Below are positions 36,314 through 44,950 of a DNA stretch of 64,000 nt, one piece after another (positions within the stretch are counted from its first letter, which is position 1; each line of letters begins with the position of its first letter). Location: NCBI GenBank assembly GCA_964537685.1, contig CAZICM010000001.1, positions 124,001 to 188,000 of the forward strand, read 5' to 3'. Source of the DNA: CAZICM01 sp964537685. GTDB taxonomy: Bacteria; Myxococcota_A; Polyangia; Polyangiales; Polyangiaceae. Both the position numbers and the translations under genes were made by a program. The notes below the pieces were generated by a model. That model was not told the origin of the DNA. It searched no databases and saw only the letters and a list, made by a program, of their open reading frames with translations.

Positions 36314-38428
36314 TTAAAAACGGATGATGCCCGAAGCGCGGCGCCTGCGAAGGCTAAACAGCCCAGCCAATACAAGGGTCGATGAAGCGTACAGGATCGA
36401 ATTTTCGCTCTGGGAACCCGCCGCATTGCAAGAACAGCCGCCCTCATCGCCTGGAGCTGCATTTCCCGAGCTTGTGGCGCCTCCCGAACTCGATCCTCCG
36501 CCCTGGCCTCCGCCCCCTGTGCCCCCTGGATTTTGCACCAATGCGCAAGAATTTATTTCTCCTCCGCCTCCCAAAGAAACCCAAGGAGAAAACCCTCCAT
36601 CGCCCCGCACGCTATACATTAAATCGCCTGTTTCACCGACCGCAAACACGGCGACCCGCCCATCGGGACGGCTAAAAGCCAAGGGATCGGAATCCACAAG
36701 AATATCCCCGAGCGGCTTAAAATCGGTAAAGGCCGAGCCATCCCAATCCAAATACACAACGCGCCCCAATTCATCGCGCGCAAATACCGAAGGCCCAGCC
36801 GCAATCGCGCCCTGAGCATCGGTATTCATCACCACCGAAGGCTCGCCTTCAATCAAAAGCCCCGGAGCAATCGCCTCAAAAGGAATCCATTTATTAATAT
36901 TGGCATCATAATACGAATGATACAATTGCCCATCCTGACCTCGGGCAAAAGCCTCGATATGCCCATCGGCCCATCGCGCCGTAACGGGCCTCGAGCTTAA
37001 CTGCCCTGTTTGCTCAATCCATCCAAACCATCCCCCATCGAAATTACCCGAGAAATTAAGCCAAGGCGTACCATTGCCATCGACGGCCAAAATCTCCGCG
37101 TGACCATCGCCCCACACAATGGCCGAAACCCCTGTTGTAAACGTGCCGCCCATGCTGCTCCAGCCCGCCCAAGAATTATCGGCCGTATTTTGATTGTTAT
37201 GCCAAATCGCACCATCGGCGCCCAGCGCAAACACTTCCAAATGCCCATCGGGCCAGCTTAGCGTCGACAATTTTGAAAGGCCCGTTCCGCCAAAATCATT
37301 GAATTGATCCCAATTCATCCCCTGCCAGCCCACTTTATGCGTCGACCCTCCGGCCTTGGGAGAAATCACATCGGGGCCTGAAACGGGCGCGCTCCGGAAG
37401 CCGGACGCAAATCCACAGGCCGCGCCTGAATCCAAGGTATCCAAGGCACTCCACGTATCCGTAAGGCCGTCCGTCCACGCATGGAGCAAATCGCCTTTGG
37501 TATTGATCACAAATACTTCCGTATGCTGTGACCCGGGCCAATTCACGGCCGAAATGGTTCCATTTCCATTTTGCTGAGCGAGCGGGCGGGCGCCTCCATT
37601 GGCGAAGGCGATCAATTGATCGAGGCTGCCATTGAATACATTTTTATCGACATTCGAGCCCGAAACGCCCGGAACAGGCCCTGTCGACGTATATTGCCAA
37701 AATGTAAATGTGCTCCATTCGCCGGGAACGGAAGGACAGCTCACTCCATAATTCGCCACCCACAAAGGATATTTTGTAAATGCGGCGTGATTGTTTACAT
37801 AGGTATTAAAGAAATAGGGGCCGGTATATAAAATAGGCGTTTTGCCGGTATTTTTTTCGAGATGCTCCAAAAAGGCCAGCGCCCTCGATGTTATGGTTGC
37901 ATTGGATTGGCCCATGGTCTCTTCGAGATCCAATACAGGAGGAAGGTCATTAAATTCTAAAGGCCCCATTGTATTTAAAAAATGGTCGGCTTGAGCGATG
38001 GGATCGCTATCGGCATGAAAATAATGATAAGCGCCCCGGAGCATTCCCGCGGCTTTCACGCCCGCCCAATCCTGTTTAAAATAAGGATTGACATAGCCGG
38101 TATTTTCCGTGGCCTTCACGATGGCGAATTCGCGGCCCGAAGCTTTTACAGGCGGCCAATTGGTATTGGGCTGATAGCCCGACACATCGATACCCTCGAC
38201 GGTTTCCGGGCCTGGACAGACTTGAATGCCTTGCTCGGCCACGCCGATCGAACCGACTTCAGGGTCGTATTCTTCGCCTCCACTGCAGGCACTTAAAAAG
38301 CCCGGCGCTAACAGGGCGAAAAGAACAGTTTTATAGGGATTTTGTAGGCGTTTTTGAGCAAGCACGCTGAAATTGTACGAAGAGCCGGCCTCGATTGAAA
38401 TGATTTTTTGGGCATCTTCAAATGTCAT
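36314..38428 (-). CDS. GH25 muramidase with PLL-like beta-propeller and MYXO-CTERM-like tail
   Basis: Up to 704 residues. The leader ends at a lipobox-like FLSAC. The GH25 lysozyme domain (about 70-275) starts EGIDVSGYQPNTNWP and has the catalytic DLEETMGQ and TFWQYTS. A propeller of about six or seven blades follows, each with a phrase like DGHLEVFALGADGAIWHN, resembling PLL lectin repeats that bind fucosylated or O-methylated sugars. A Gly/Ser linker, a Cys pair (GGCSCNAAG), a hydrophobic helix and a final RRRR form a MYXO-CTERM-type sorting signal. The expected role is to cleave glycan strands of other cells at the surface. GTG 38365 would give a cleaner leader than ATG 38428. Confidence 0.88.
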   Translation of the reverse strand: MTFEDAQKIISIEAGSSYNFSVLAQKRLQNPYKTVLFALLAPGFLSACSGGEEYDPEVGSIGVAEQGIQVCPGPETVEGIDVSGYQPNTNWPPVKASGREFAIVKATENTGYVNPYFKQDWAGVKAAGMLRGAYHYFHADSDPIAQADHFLNTMGPLEFNDLPPVLDLEETMGQSNATITSRALAFLEHLEKNTGKTPILYTGPYFFNTYVNNHAAFTKYPLWVANYGVSCPSVPGEWSTFTFWQYTSTGPVPGVSGSNVDKNVFNGSLDQLIAFANGGARPLAQQNGNGTISAVNWPGSQHTEVFVINTKGDLLHAWTDGLTDTWSALDTLDSGAACGFASGFRSAPVSGPDVISPKAGGSTHKVGWQGMNWDQFNDFGGTGLSKLSTLSWPDGHLEVFALGADGAIWHNNQNTADNSWAGWSSMGGTFTTGVSAIVWGDGHAEILAVDGNGTPWLNFSGNFDGGWFGWIEQTGQLSSRPVTARWADGHIEAFARGQDGQLYHSYYDANINKWIPFEAIAPGLLIEGEPSVVMNTDAQGAIAAGPSVFARDELGRVVYLDWDGSAFTDFKPLGDILVDSDPLAFSRPDGRVAVFAVGETGDLMYSVRGDGGFSPWVSLGGGGEINSCALVQNPGGTGGGGQGGGSSSGGATSSGNAAPGDEGGCSCNAAGSQSENSILYASSTLVLAGLFSLRRRRASGIIRF

Positions 38429-38465
38429 TGCGCGCGCCCTGCCGCTGGGTTAGGCAGGGCCGCCC

Positions 38466-39971
38466 ATGGCCTCCCCTATCGATCCTTTGCGGATTCGCGC
38501 GCTCAACGCCCACGGGCCAAATGCCGCGGGGGACTGTGTTTTGTATTGGATGACTTCGGCCAGGCGCGTTCATTACAACGAAGGAATTCGATATTCCGTT
38601 GAATTGGCGCACCAATACAAAAAGCCTTTGGTGATATTCGAAGCGTTGCGCTGCGGCTACCCATGGGCCAGCGATCGGATTCAGGCATTTATGCTGGAAG
38701 GCATGGCCGGCAATGCAAAAGAATTTTTGAAGTATCCGGTCATTTATTATCCTTATGTAGAGCCATCGCCTGGGGCTGGAAAGGGGCTGCTTTTTCAATT
38801 GGCCGCGCGGGCCTCTGCCGTGGTGGGCGATGATTATCCGGCCTTTTTCCTTCCCCGCATGCTGTTATCCGCCGCCCGGCATCCCGATATGCGCGTGCCT
38901 TTTTTCGCCGTGGATTCCAATGGCCTATTGCCCATGCGCGCCTCTCCAAAAATATTCAGTGTAGCCCGCTCCTTCCGGAGTTTTTTGCTGAAGGCTTGGC
39001 CTGCCCATTTCAAATATCCAATCGCCCGCGACAGCCTTGGTCAAATCGCATTGCAAAAACCCTCCAAGGAATTGATCGCCCGCATTCAAGGCATTCAGCA
39101 AAAATACCCGCCCATTCAGATTCAGCACATCAATACGAATTTGGATGGAATATTAAATGGGCTGCCCATCGATCATTCGGTTTCCCGGCTGAAGTCGGTA
39201 CAGGGAGGGGCCCGGGCCGCCGAGAAAATATTAAATGCATTTATCCGCACCAAGCTCGGTCATTACGATACAATTCGCGATGATCCCGATGAAGATGGGC
39301 AAAGCGGCCTATCGCCTTATTTGCATGCGGGCCATATCGGTGCGGCCCAGGTTTTTGAGCAAGCTGCGGCCTATATGGGCTGGACATCCGAACGTTTTGG
39401 AGCTGATCCAAAGACCGAAGAAGACCGATTTGCCTTTTGGGGCATGGGAAAAGCCGCCAATGCTTTTGTCGATCAATTGGTCACCTGGCGCGAGCTGGGT
39501 TTTAATATGTGTTCGCTCAATCCCAATTACGATCGATTTGAATCCCTTCCCGATTGGGCCAGGGCCACCCTCGCCAAGCATTCGGCGGACACACGGGCGT
39601 ATGTGTATACCCGCGAGGCTTTTGAACAGGCGCGCACCCATGACGTTCTATGGAATGCGGCTCAAAACCAGCTTCTTCGCGAAGGAACCATTCACAATTA
39701 TCTACGTATGCTCTGGGGCAAAAAAATTTTGGAATGGAGCAAAACGCCTGAAGATGCGCTCAATACAATGATTGAGCTTAACAATAAATATGCATTGGAC
39801 GGGCGCGATCCCAATTCTTATTCGGGAATCTTTTGGGTATTGGGCCGTTATGACCGGGCCTGGGGCCCCGAGCGGCCTATTTTTGGAACGGTCCGCTATA
39901 TGAGCTCGGCCGCGGCGAGACAAAAACTTCGTTTAAAAGGTTATGTAGAACGTTTTGGGTCCAAGGTATAA
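38466..39971 (+). CDS. Class II cyclobutane pyrimidine dimer photolyase
   Basis: 501 residues. FAD-dependent enzyme that repairs UV dimers with blue light. Class II features: VLYWMTSARRVHYNEGIRYS at the N-terminus, SGLSPYLHAGHIGAAQVFEQ, LVTWRELGFNMC and, strongly, GKKILEWSKTPEDALNTM, LDGRDPNSYSGIFWVLG and PIFGTVRYMSSAAARQKL. The spacing to the divergent muramidase gene is only 37 bases if that gene starts at ATG 38428. The family and class are confident; the antenna cofactor cannot be read. Confidence 0.92.
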   Translation: MASPIDPLRIRALNAHGPNAAGDCVLYWMTSARRVHYNEGIRYSVELAHQYKKPLVIFEALRCGYPWASDRIQAFMLEGMAGNAKEFLKYPVIYYPYVEPSPGAGKGLLFQLAARASAVVGDDYPAFFLPRMLLSAARHPDMRVPFFAVDSNGLLPMRASPKIFSVARSFRSFLLKAWPAHFKYPIARDSLGQIALQKPSKELIARIQGIQQKYPPIQIQHINTNLDGILNGLPIDHSVSRLKSVQGGARAAEKILNAFIRTKLGHYDTIRDDPDEDGQSGLSPYLHAGHIGAAQVFEQAAAYMGWTSERFGADPKTEEDRFAFWGMGKAANAFVDQLVTWRELGFNMCSLNPNYDRFESLPDWARATLAKHSADTRAYVYTREAFEQARTHDVLWNAAQNQLLREGTIHNYLRMLWGKKILEWSKTPEDALNTMIELNNKYALDGRDPNSYSGIFWVLGRYDRAWGPERPIFGTVRYMSSAAARQKLRLKGYVERFGSKV

Positions 39972-40003
39972 ATTCAATCGAATTGGAAGCGAGGAATATC
40001 GAC

Positions 40004-41026
40004 ATGGAATTGCGATCGTTGGGAAAGTGCGGTTTAAAAGTAAGCTGTTTAAGTTTTGGGGCGATGACCTTTGGAGAGTCAACGACCTTTATGAAAGGCA
40101 TTACATCGCCCGACGAACAAGCCAGAAGGGTATTGGATGCGGCACTGGATGCTGGAATCAATTTGGTAGATACGGCGAATGTTTATAGCGAGGGCCGGAG
40201 CGAGGAATTAACGGGGCAATGGCTCAAGGGAAAGCGCGATCAGGTCTTGGTGGCGACGAAATGCCGTTTTCCCATTGGCTTTGGAACACGGCCGGCGGGG
40301 CCTCACGATCATGGGTTATCGCGTAAGCATATCCTAAAAGCGTGTGAGGATTCGCTGAAGCGCCTCGACATGGACTATATCGATTTATATCAAGTGCATA
40401 TGCAGGATACCAGCGTACCTATCGAGGAAACGCTGCGGGCGCTGGACGATTTGGTGACCCAGGGCAAAGTCCGCTATACCGGCTGCTCGAATTACACGGG
40501 CTATCGTTTGGTTGAATCGCTGTGGAGCGCCGATAAAAATCACACGCACCGCTATGAATCGGTACAATTGCAATGGTCGCTCGCGGCGCGCGATTGCGAG
40601 CGGGAAGTGGTGCCGGCCTGCCGGACCTTTGGTTTGGGCACGCTGGTATGGGGCCCCTTGGCGAGCGGCTTCTTATCGGGCAAATATCAGCGCAACCAGG
40701 CGCCTCCGGCCGGTTCGCGCCTGGAATCATGGCAAGATACCTATAAGCGTTATGATAACGATCGATTTTGGAATTTGCTCGATTTAATTGGAAAGACGGC
40801 CGGGAAACACGGCTGTTCTCATTCGGCGATCGCGATAGCCTGGCTGCTTGCGCGGCCCGAAGTGAGCACGGTTATTTTGGGAGCGCGCACCGAAGAGCAG
40901 CTCGCCGACAATTTGAAAGCGGCCTCGGTAAAGCTTTCGGCGGAGGATATTCAAGCCTTGGATGCGGCGTCCAAGCCTGAATGGGGATATCCCTACGGAT
41001 TTATTGGGCAGCGCGGCCCGTGGTAA
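40004..41026 (+). CDS. Aldo/keto reductase
   Basis: 340 residues. NADPH-dependent TIM-barrel oxidoreductase. The catalytic tetrad is visible: Asp and Tyr in NLVDTANVYSEGRSEE, Lys in VLVATKCRFP and His in LYQVHMQDT. The C-terminal NADP-binding region has STVILGARTEEQLADNL. It ends WGYPYGFIGQRGPW. GAGGA 8 bases upstream fixes ATG 40004. It follows the photolyase after 32 bases and is probably co-transcribed. The substrate is unknown; the AKR12/13-like branch often acts on sugars or small aldehydes. Confidence 0.92.
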   Translation: MELRSLGKCGLKVSCLSFGAMTFGESTTFMKGITSPDEQARRVLDAALDAGINLVDTANVYSEGRSEELTGQWLKGKRDQVLVATKCRFPIGFGTRPAGPHDHGLSRKHILKACEDSLKRLDMDYIDLYQVHMQDTSVPIEETLRALDDLVTQGKVRYTGCSNYTGYRLVESLWSADKNHTHRYESVQLQWSLAARDCEREVVPACRTFGLGTLVWGPLASGFLSGKYQRNQAPPAGSRLESWQDTYKRYDNDRFWNLLDLIGKTAGKHGCSHSAIAIAWLLARPEVSTVILGARTEEQLADNLKAASVKLSAEDIQALDAASKPEWGYPYGFIGQRGPW

Positions 41027-41117
41027 AAATAGCGGCTATTTTCTTGGCCTTTGCGCCGAAGTGCGCTACTCGTCCTCCCCACCAAAGCCCACTTCATAGG
41101 TATTCATAGGTAAGCGC

Positions 41118-41807
41118 GTGGAACTTCTTCGAGAATTCTTTAGCAAGCTCGGCGATCTAAAAGAGCTGTTGACCTGGGGCGGCTATCCCGTCCTGATGAT
41201 GATCATCTTCGCGGAAACGGGCCTGCTGGTAGGCTTTTTCCTTCCCGGTGATTCGCTCCTCGTCACGGCCGGTGTGCTCGTGAACGCAGGGATGATCAAT
41301 CCTTTGGGATTGTCGAATTTTACCAATCTCTTGGTGATGAATGCCGTGTTGGGCATCATGGCCATTGTGGGCGATGCGGTAGGTTTTTGGATCGGTTATC
41401 GCACGGGGCCAAAAATCTTTACGCGCGAGCAATCTTTGTTTTTCCGTAAAGATTATCTGATCGATACCCAGAAGTTTTACGAGAAGCACGGCGGGAAAAC
41501 CATTGTGCTCGCGCGTTTTATGCCCTTTGCGCGCACCTTTGCGCCCGTGGTGGCGGGCGTGGGGCAGATGAATTACCGGCGTTTTGCGATGTACAATGTA
41601 ATCGGCGCGCTCGCTTGGGTGCTTTCAATGACGTTTCTTGGGTTTTTCCTGGGGAAGGTTTTTGATGCCAAACAAATCGAGCGGGTCGTCATTTTGATCG
41701 TATTTGTGTCGGTGCTGCCCATTGCGATTGCGGCCCTGAAGAAGCGCTTTGGGAAGCGCTCTGAGAAAGATGAGGCGCCCGCCGCCGATACGCCTCCTAA
41801 GGAATAA
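41118..41807 (+). CDS. DedA-family membrane protein
   Basis: 229 residues, GTG start with AGG 7 bases upstream. DedA proteins are inner-membrane flippases; some recycle undecaprenyl phosphate or phosphatidylethanolamine. Typical features: VLMMIIFAETGLLVGFFLPG with the conserved Glu, the re-entrant GDAVGFWIGYRTGP and the ARFMPFARTFAPVVAGVG motif with Arg. The C-terminus is a short charged tail (KKRFGKRSEKDEAP). Its end overlaps the convergent metzincin gene by 11 bases. Confidence 0.93.
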   Translation: MELLREFFSKLGDLKELLTWGGYPVLMMIIFAETGLLVGFFLPGDSLLVTAGVLVNAGMINPLGLSNFTNLLVMNAVLGIMAIVGDAVGFWIGYRTGPKIFTREQSLFFRKDYLIDTQKFYEKHGGKTIVLARFMPFARTFAPVVAGVGQMNYRRFAMYNVIGALAWVLSMTFLGFFLGKVFDAKQIERVVILIVFVSVLPIAIAALKKRFGKRSEKDEAPAADTPPKE

Positions 41808-42447
41808 GCTCTTTGGACCGGATATAAATCCGCGCAAAGTTTTTTATCTTGGTCTGCTGCGCGCTATCAAAAAAGACATTCCCGCCATCTCGGTCATAAC
41901 TCATTACATTGTTTTTTACGCTGCTGTGGCCATTGCCAAAGAAATGGCCAAGCTCATGCGCCAAGGTGGTCGGCATCGCGCTCGCCGCCACAATCACAAA
42001 GTGTTTTTTTAAATCGCTTTGGGGCCTCCAATGCACGCCCATGCGGTATAGGCTCGTATCGTCCACGTCTTTCAGCGTATTGACGACCATTACGTTAATA
42101 TGGCCCTTGGTCATTTCTTCTTTGAGGGCGTCTCTGTCTTTGCGGGTTTGCAGATGCGCATAGCGGCTGTCAATGGTGCGGCTTTGGGCTTTTTTAAAAG
42201 ATACGCCGCATAATGAAAATAATGCGGCCGCTTCCGCGATTTGGGCGTCAATCCAATCGTCATTACGCACGGGCTGATTGTTTTCCAATGCGATCGAAAT
42301 AGCCAGCGGTAATGCGGGAATGGGAGCGGGCGCCTGGGCGGCGGATTTTTTTTTATGGGCAAGGGCTGAATTTGAAAATCCCGCGGAGGCGAGAACAGCC
42401 GTTTGGAGGGCTTGGACGAGGAAGCTGCGCCGGGTTGTAAAGCTCAT
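41797..42447 (-). CDS. Tat-exported metzincin-type zinc protease
   Basis: 216 residues. The leader begins TTRRSFLVQALQTAVLAS, a twin-arginine signal, and continues to SNSALA before the mature part. The zinc site HELGHFFGNGH (near residues 162-172) gives three His and the catalytic Glu, and a Met-turn VMSYD follows about 8 residues later: the two marks of a metzincin. The size suits a small astacin/matrixin-like catalytic core. It is the second gene after the OmpA-type lipoprotein (50-base gap, same strand). Substrate unknown. Confidence 0.85.
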   Translation of the reverse strand: MSFTTRRSFLVQALQTAVLASAGFSNSALAHKKKSAAQAPAPIPALPLAISIALENNQPVRNDDWIDAQIAEAAALFSLCGVSFKKAQSRTIDSRYAHLQTRKDRDALKEEMTKGHINVMVVNTLKDVDDTSLYRMGVHWRPQSDLKKHFVIVAASAMPTTLAHELGHFFGNGHSSVKNNVMSYDRDGGNVFFDSAQQTKIKNFARIYIRSKELIP

Positions 42448-42497
42448 CGCTTAGGGCAGACGCAACGCTCTCCCCAGGCATTCATGGGCGGCCGAAT

Positions 42498-43340
42498 TTA
42501 TTGAACGATCGTCTTCAAATCGAGCATTTCTTCGACCGAGGGCACGACGATCAGATCGCAGCGGCGGTTCTTCTGGCGCCCTTCATCGGTGTCGTTGGTC
42601 GCGACCGGATCGGTATCGCCAAAGCCCGCGGCGCTCCAGTGATTCGACGGCATTCCCTGCTTCTGCAAATACAAAAGCACTTCGCGCGCGCGCATGAGCG
42701 AGAGGCCCCAGTTGTCTTTAAACACACCGCCGCCAAGCGGTTTGCTGTCGGTGTGGCCGGCCACTTGGTAGTCGCGATCCATCAGCGTTTTGTCGTTGCG
42801 AACAACGCCTGCGACTTTATCGAGAATCTCTTGGCCTTCTTTCTTCAAGGTCTCGCGGCCCGAGTCAAAAAGCACGTCGCCGGGAAGCGAAATAACCATG
42901 CGGTTGCGCCGGATATTCACGGCCAATCCAAGCTTGGTGAGCTCATCGAGTTTCTTCCGGAGCATCTCGAAACGGGCTTTAATTTGCTCGAGCTGCCGCG
43001 CGCGCGCTTTGTATTCGGCGAGCGCCCGCTCACGCTCTTCAAGCGAGGCGCTAAGCTCGGACATCTTTGCATCTTTCATCTGCAAATCCTGGGCGAGCTT
43101 GTCCATATCCACGCCCATGTCCTTGAGCTTTTTTAGAAGCTCCGAAACGCGCCCTTTGGTATCGCCGAGCTCTTTTTCGATCTGGGCGAGGCGCGCTTCG
43201 GTCTCTTGGTTTTTGGCCGAAAGCTTGTTGTATTTATCGAGCTGGGCCTGCCATTCCTCTTCGGAATAGCCGCATGCGGCAGACATCAAGCCCGTCGCGG
43301 AAAGCAGCAGCGTGGAAGCGAACAAAGTGCGCAAGCGCAT
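42498..43340 (-). CDS. OmpA-family peptidoglycan-associated lipoprotein with coiled coil
   Basis: 280 residues. The leader ends at lipobox MSAAC. Residues about 25-145 form a long coiled coil (EEWQAQLDKYNKLSAKNQ and further heptads). The OmpA C-terminal domain begins ISLPGDVLFDSGRETLKK and includes VAGHTDSKPLGG, the NWGLSLMRAREV helix and DEGRQKNRRCDLIV, with the Asp and Arg that bind diaminopimelate. It probably tethers the outer membrane to the cell wall, with the coiled coil as spacer. Divergent from the isocitrate dehydrogenase gene with 167 bases between. Confidence 0.93.
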   Translation of the reverse strand: MRLRTLFASTLLLSATGLMSAACGYSEEEWQAQLDKYNKLSAKNQETEARLAQIEKELGDTKGRVSELLKKLKDMGVDMDKLAQDLQMKDAKMSELSASLEERERALAEYKARARQLEQIKARFEMLRKKLDELTKLGLAVNIRRNRMVISLPGDVLFDSGRETLKKEGQEILDKVAGVVRNDKTLMDRDYQVAGHTDSKPLGGGVFKDNWGLSLMRAREVLLYLQKQGMPSNHWSAAGFGDTDPVATNDTDEGRQKNRRCDLIVVPSVEEMLDLKTIVQ

Positions 43341-43507
43341 GGAAGGGTTTCTCCTGTTGCGATGAAGTCGAGGCGCAGAACAAAGGCGGAAATGGGCGCC
43401 CGCGGCTGCTTACCCTAATTCGCCTTCACGCAAGTTTGAACCCTGTTTTCGCATTGAATCCGAGAGTGGCTTTTCCCGCGGCGCATTGTGCGTAATCTCG
43501 GCGGCCT

Positions 43508-44518
43508 ATGAAACATCGAATCACGCTAATTCCGGGCGACGGTATTGGGCCTGAAGTGACAGAGGCCACGCAGAAGGTGATTTCGGCCGCGAAGGTGTCG
43601 GTCGAGTGGGAAGTTCATCATGCGGGTGTGGAGATGGCGAAGCTGTCGGGAACGCCGCTTCCTCAGACGGTGATCGATTCGGTGAAGAAGAACAAAGTGG
43701 CGCTGAAAGGGCCTGTGACGACGCCTGTGGGCGGAGGTTTCCGTTCGGTGAATGTGACCTTGCGCCAGACCTTGGATTTGTATGCGAACGTGCGGCCGAT
43801 CCGGAGTTTGCCGAATGTAGAGAAGCGATTTGATGTGGATATGGTGATCGTCCGGGAGAACACCGAGGGGCTGTACGCGGGGCTTGAGCTGATGATTTTG
43901 CCTGGTGTTGCGCAGAGCATAAAGCTCACGACGGATTTATGTTCGACGCGCATTGCGGAGTTTGCATTTCGCTATGCAGAGCGGCACGAGCGCAAGCGGG
44001 TGACCTTTGTGCACAAGGCAAACATCATGAAGATATCGGATGGGCTGGCCTTGGAGTGCACGCGGAAGGTGGCGAAGAAGTATCCGCAGGTTGAGCTGAT
44101 GGAGATGATTGTGGATGCGGCGGCGATGATGATGGTGCGCGATGCAAACCGGCTGAACGTGCTGGTGACGGAGAATTTGTACGGGGATATTTTATCGGAT
44201 TTGGGTGCGGGATTGGTGGGAGGGCTGGGCATTGTGCCTGGGGCGAATATTGGGGATGAGGCGGCGGTATTTGAGGCGGTGCATGGCTCGGCGCCGGACA
44301 TAGCGGGGAAGGGGATAGCGAATCCGACGGCGCTGATACAGAGCGCGGTGATGATGCTGAGGCATTTGGGAGAGTTAACGGCGGCGGCGCGGGTTGAAGG
44401 GGCGCTGACGGAGCTGTATCGGCTGGGCGAGATACGGACGCGGGATTTGGGCGGAACGGCGTCGACGGTTGAGTTTACGGATGCGCTGTGCGCGATGATT
44501 GCAAAGATCCCAGCTTAA
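43508..44518 (+). CDS. NAD-type isocitrate dehydrogenase (IDH/IPMDH family)
   Basis: 336 residues. Beta-decarboxylating dehydrogenase, start MKHRITLIPGDGIGPEV. The substrate-binding helix SVNVTLRQTLDLYANVRP matches the NAD-dependent mitochondrial type isocitrate dehydrogenase more than isopropylmalate dehydrogenase. Metal ligands lie in DAAAMMMV and in NLYGDILSDLGAGL. The nucleotide loop HGSAPDIAGKGIANPTA is the NAD-type. Homoisocitrate dehydrogenase is the main alternative. G/C-ending codons dominate, and the last 400 bases hardly use A. Confidence 0.87.
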   Translation: MKHRITLIPGDGIGPEVTEATQKVISAAKVSVEWEVHHAGVEMAKLSGTPLPQTVIDSVKKNKVALKGPVTTPVGGGFRSVNVTLRQTLDLYANVRPIRSLPNVEKRFDVDMVIVRENTEGLYAGLELMILPGVAQSIKLTTDLCSTRIAEFAFRYAERHERKRVTFVHKANIMKISDGLALECTRKVAKKYPQVELMEMIVDAAAMMMVRDANRLNVLVTENLYGDILSDLGAGLVGGLGIVPGANIGDEAAVFEAVHGSAPDIAGKGIANPTALIQSAVMMLRHLGELTAAARVEGALTELYRLGEIRTRDLGGTASTVEFTDALCAMIAKIPA

Positions 44519-44675
44519 GCTTGCATGCACTCACGAAGCGTTCTGCAAGTTCAGGAGAGATACCTAAATAATATTCAACAGCGTCTTCAAACTCTTGAAG
44601 AGCTAGACGGTGATAGCTGACTGCGTGCAACGAGCCTCCACTGGAAACCATGCTTTCCGTGTTGTGTCGTGCCAC
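44475..44675 (-). pseudogene. Truncated ParE/RelE-family toxin
   Basis: A 66-codon reading frame from GTG 44675. Its middle, YHRLALQEFEDAVEYYLGIS followed by PELAERFVSAC, matches the first two helices of ParE/RelE toxins, which are normally about 95 residues. After that point the frame runs on into the 3' end of the isocitrate dehydrogenase gene as KLKLGSLQSS and stops, so the beta-sheet and catalytic half is gone. Best read as a decayed toxin. No intact partner is seen. Confidence 0.6.
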
Positions 44676-44687
44676 GGTTGTATTTAC

Positions 44688-44904
44688 TCAGCTACCGCGA
44701 ACGGTGGGCAGCGGCGATTTTTTTCGCGCCCCTTCAATCACATGCTCGCCGTCCACAATATCGGCGGCATTTGCATCGATTTCATCCGACCTCCGGATGA
44801 CTTCACACATCTGTTCGGCATCGAGCGGCCATGCATCGGAAGGCTCAAGAGGCTTGTTTATCGCTGCGGCTGTTGAACTTATAGGCCAAAACCATTCGTA
44901 TCAT
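44688..44904 (-). pseudogene. Possible remnant of the toxin's upstream partner, with frame change
   Basis: Upstream of the toxin remnant one minus-strand frame encodes a protein-like stretch with a bias to acidic residues: AWPLDAEQMCEVIRRSDEID, then IVDGEHVIEGARKK, ending at TGA 44690-44688. The only plausible start, ATG 44904 (MIRMVLAYKFNSRSDK), is in another frame and stops early, so a single frameshift near 44855 would be required to join them. I do not recognise an antitoxin family. The alternative is a 40-residue frame from ATG 44810 or non-coding DNA. Confidence 0.3.
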
Positions 44905-44950
44905 GTAATTCAAACCTCGTCTTTACGATACCTTGGTCTCTTGTTCTCTC

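Noticed and set aside
44514..44527. AAGCTTGCATGC resembling a cloning-vector polylinker
   Set aside because: Only 12 bases match and the flanking sequence is a coding remnant; no longer vector match follows.
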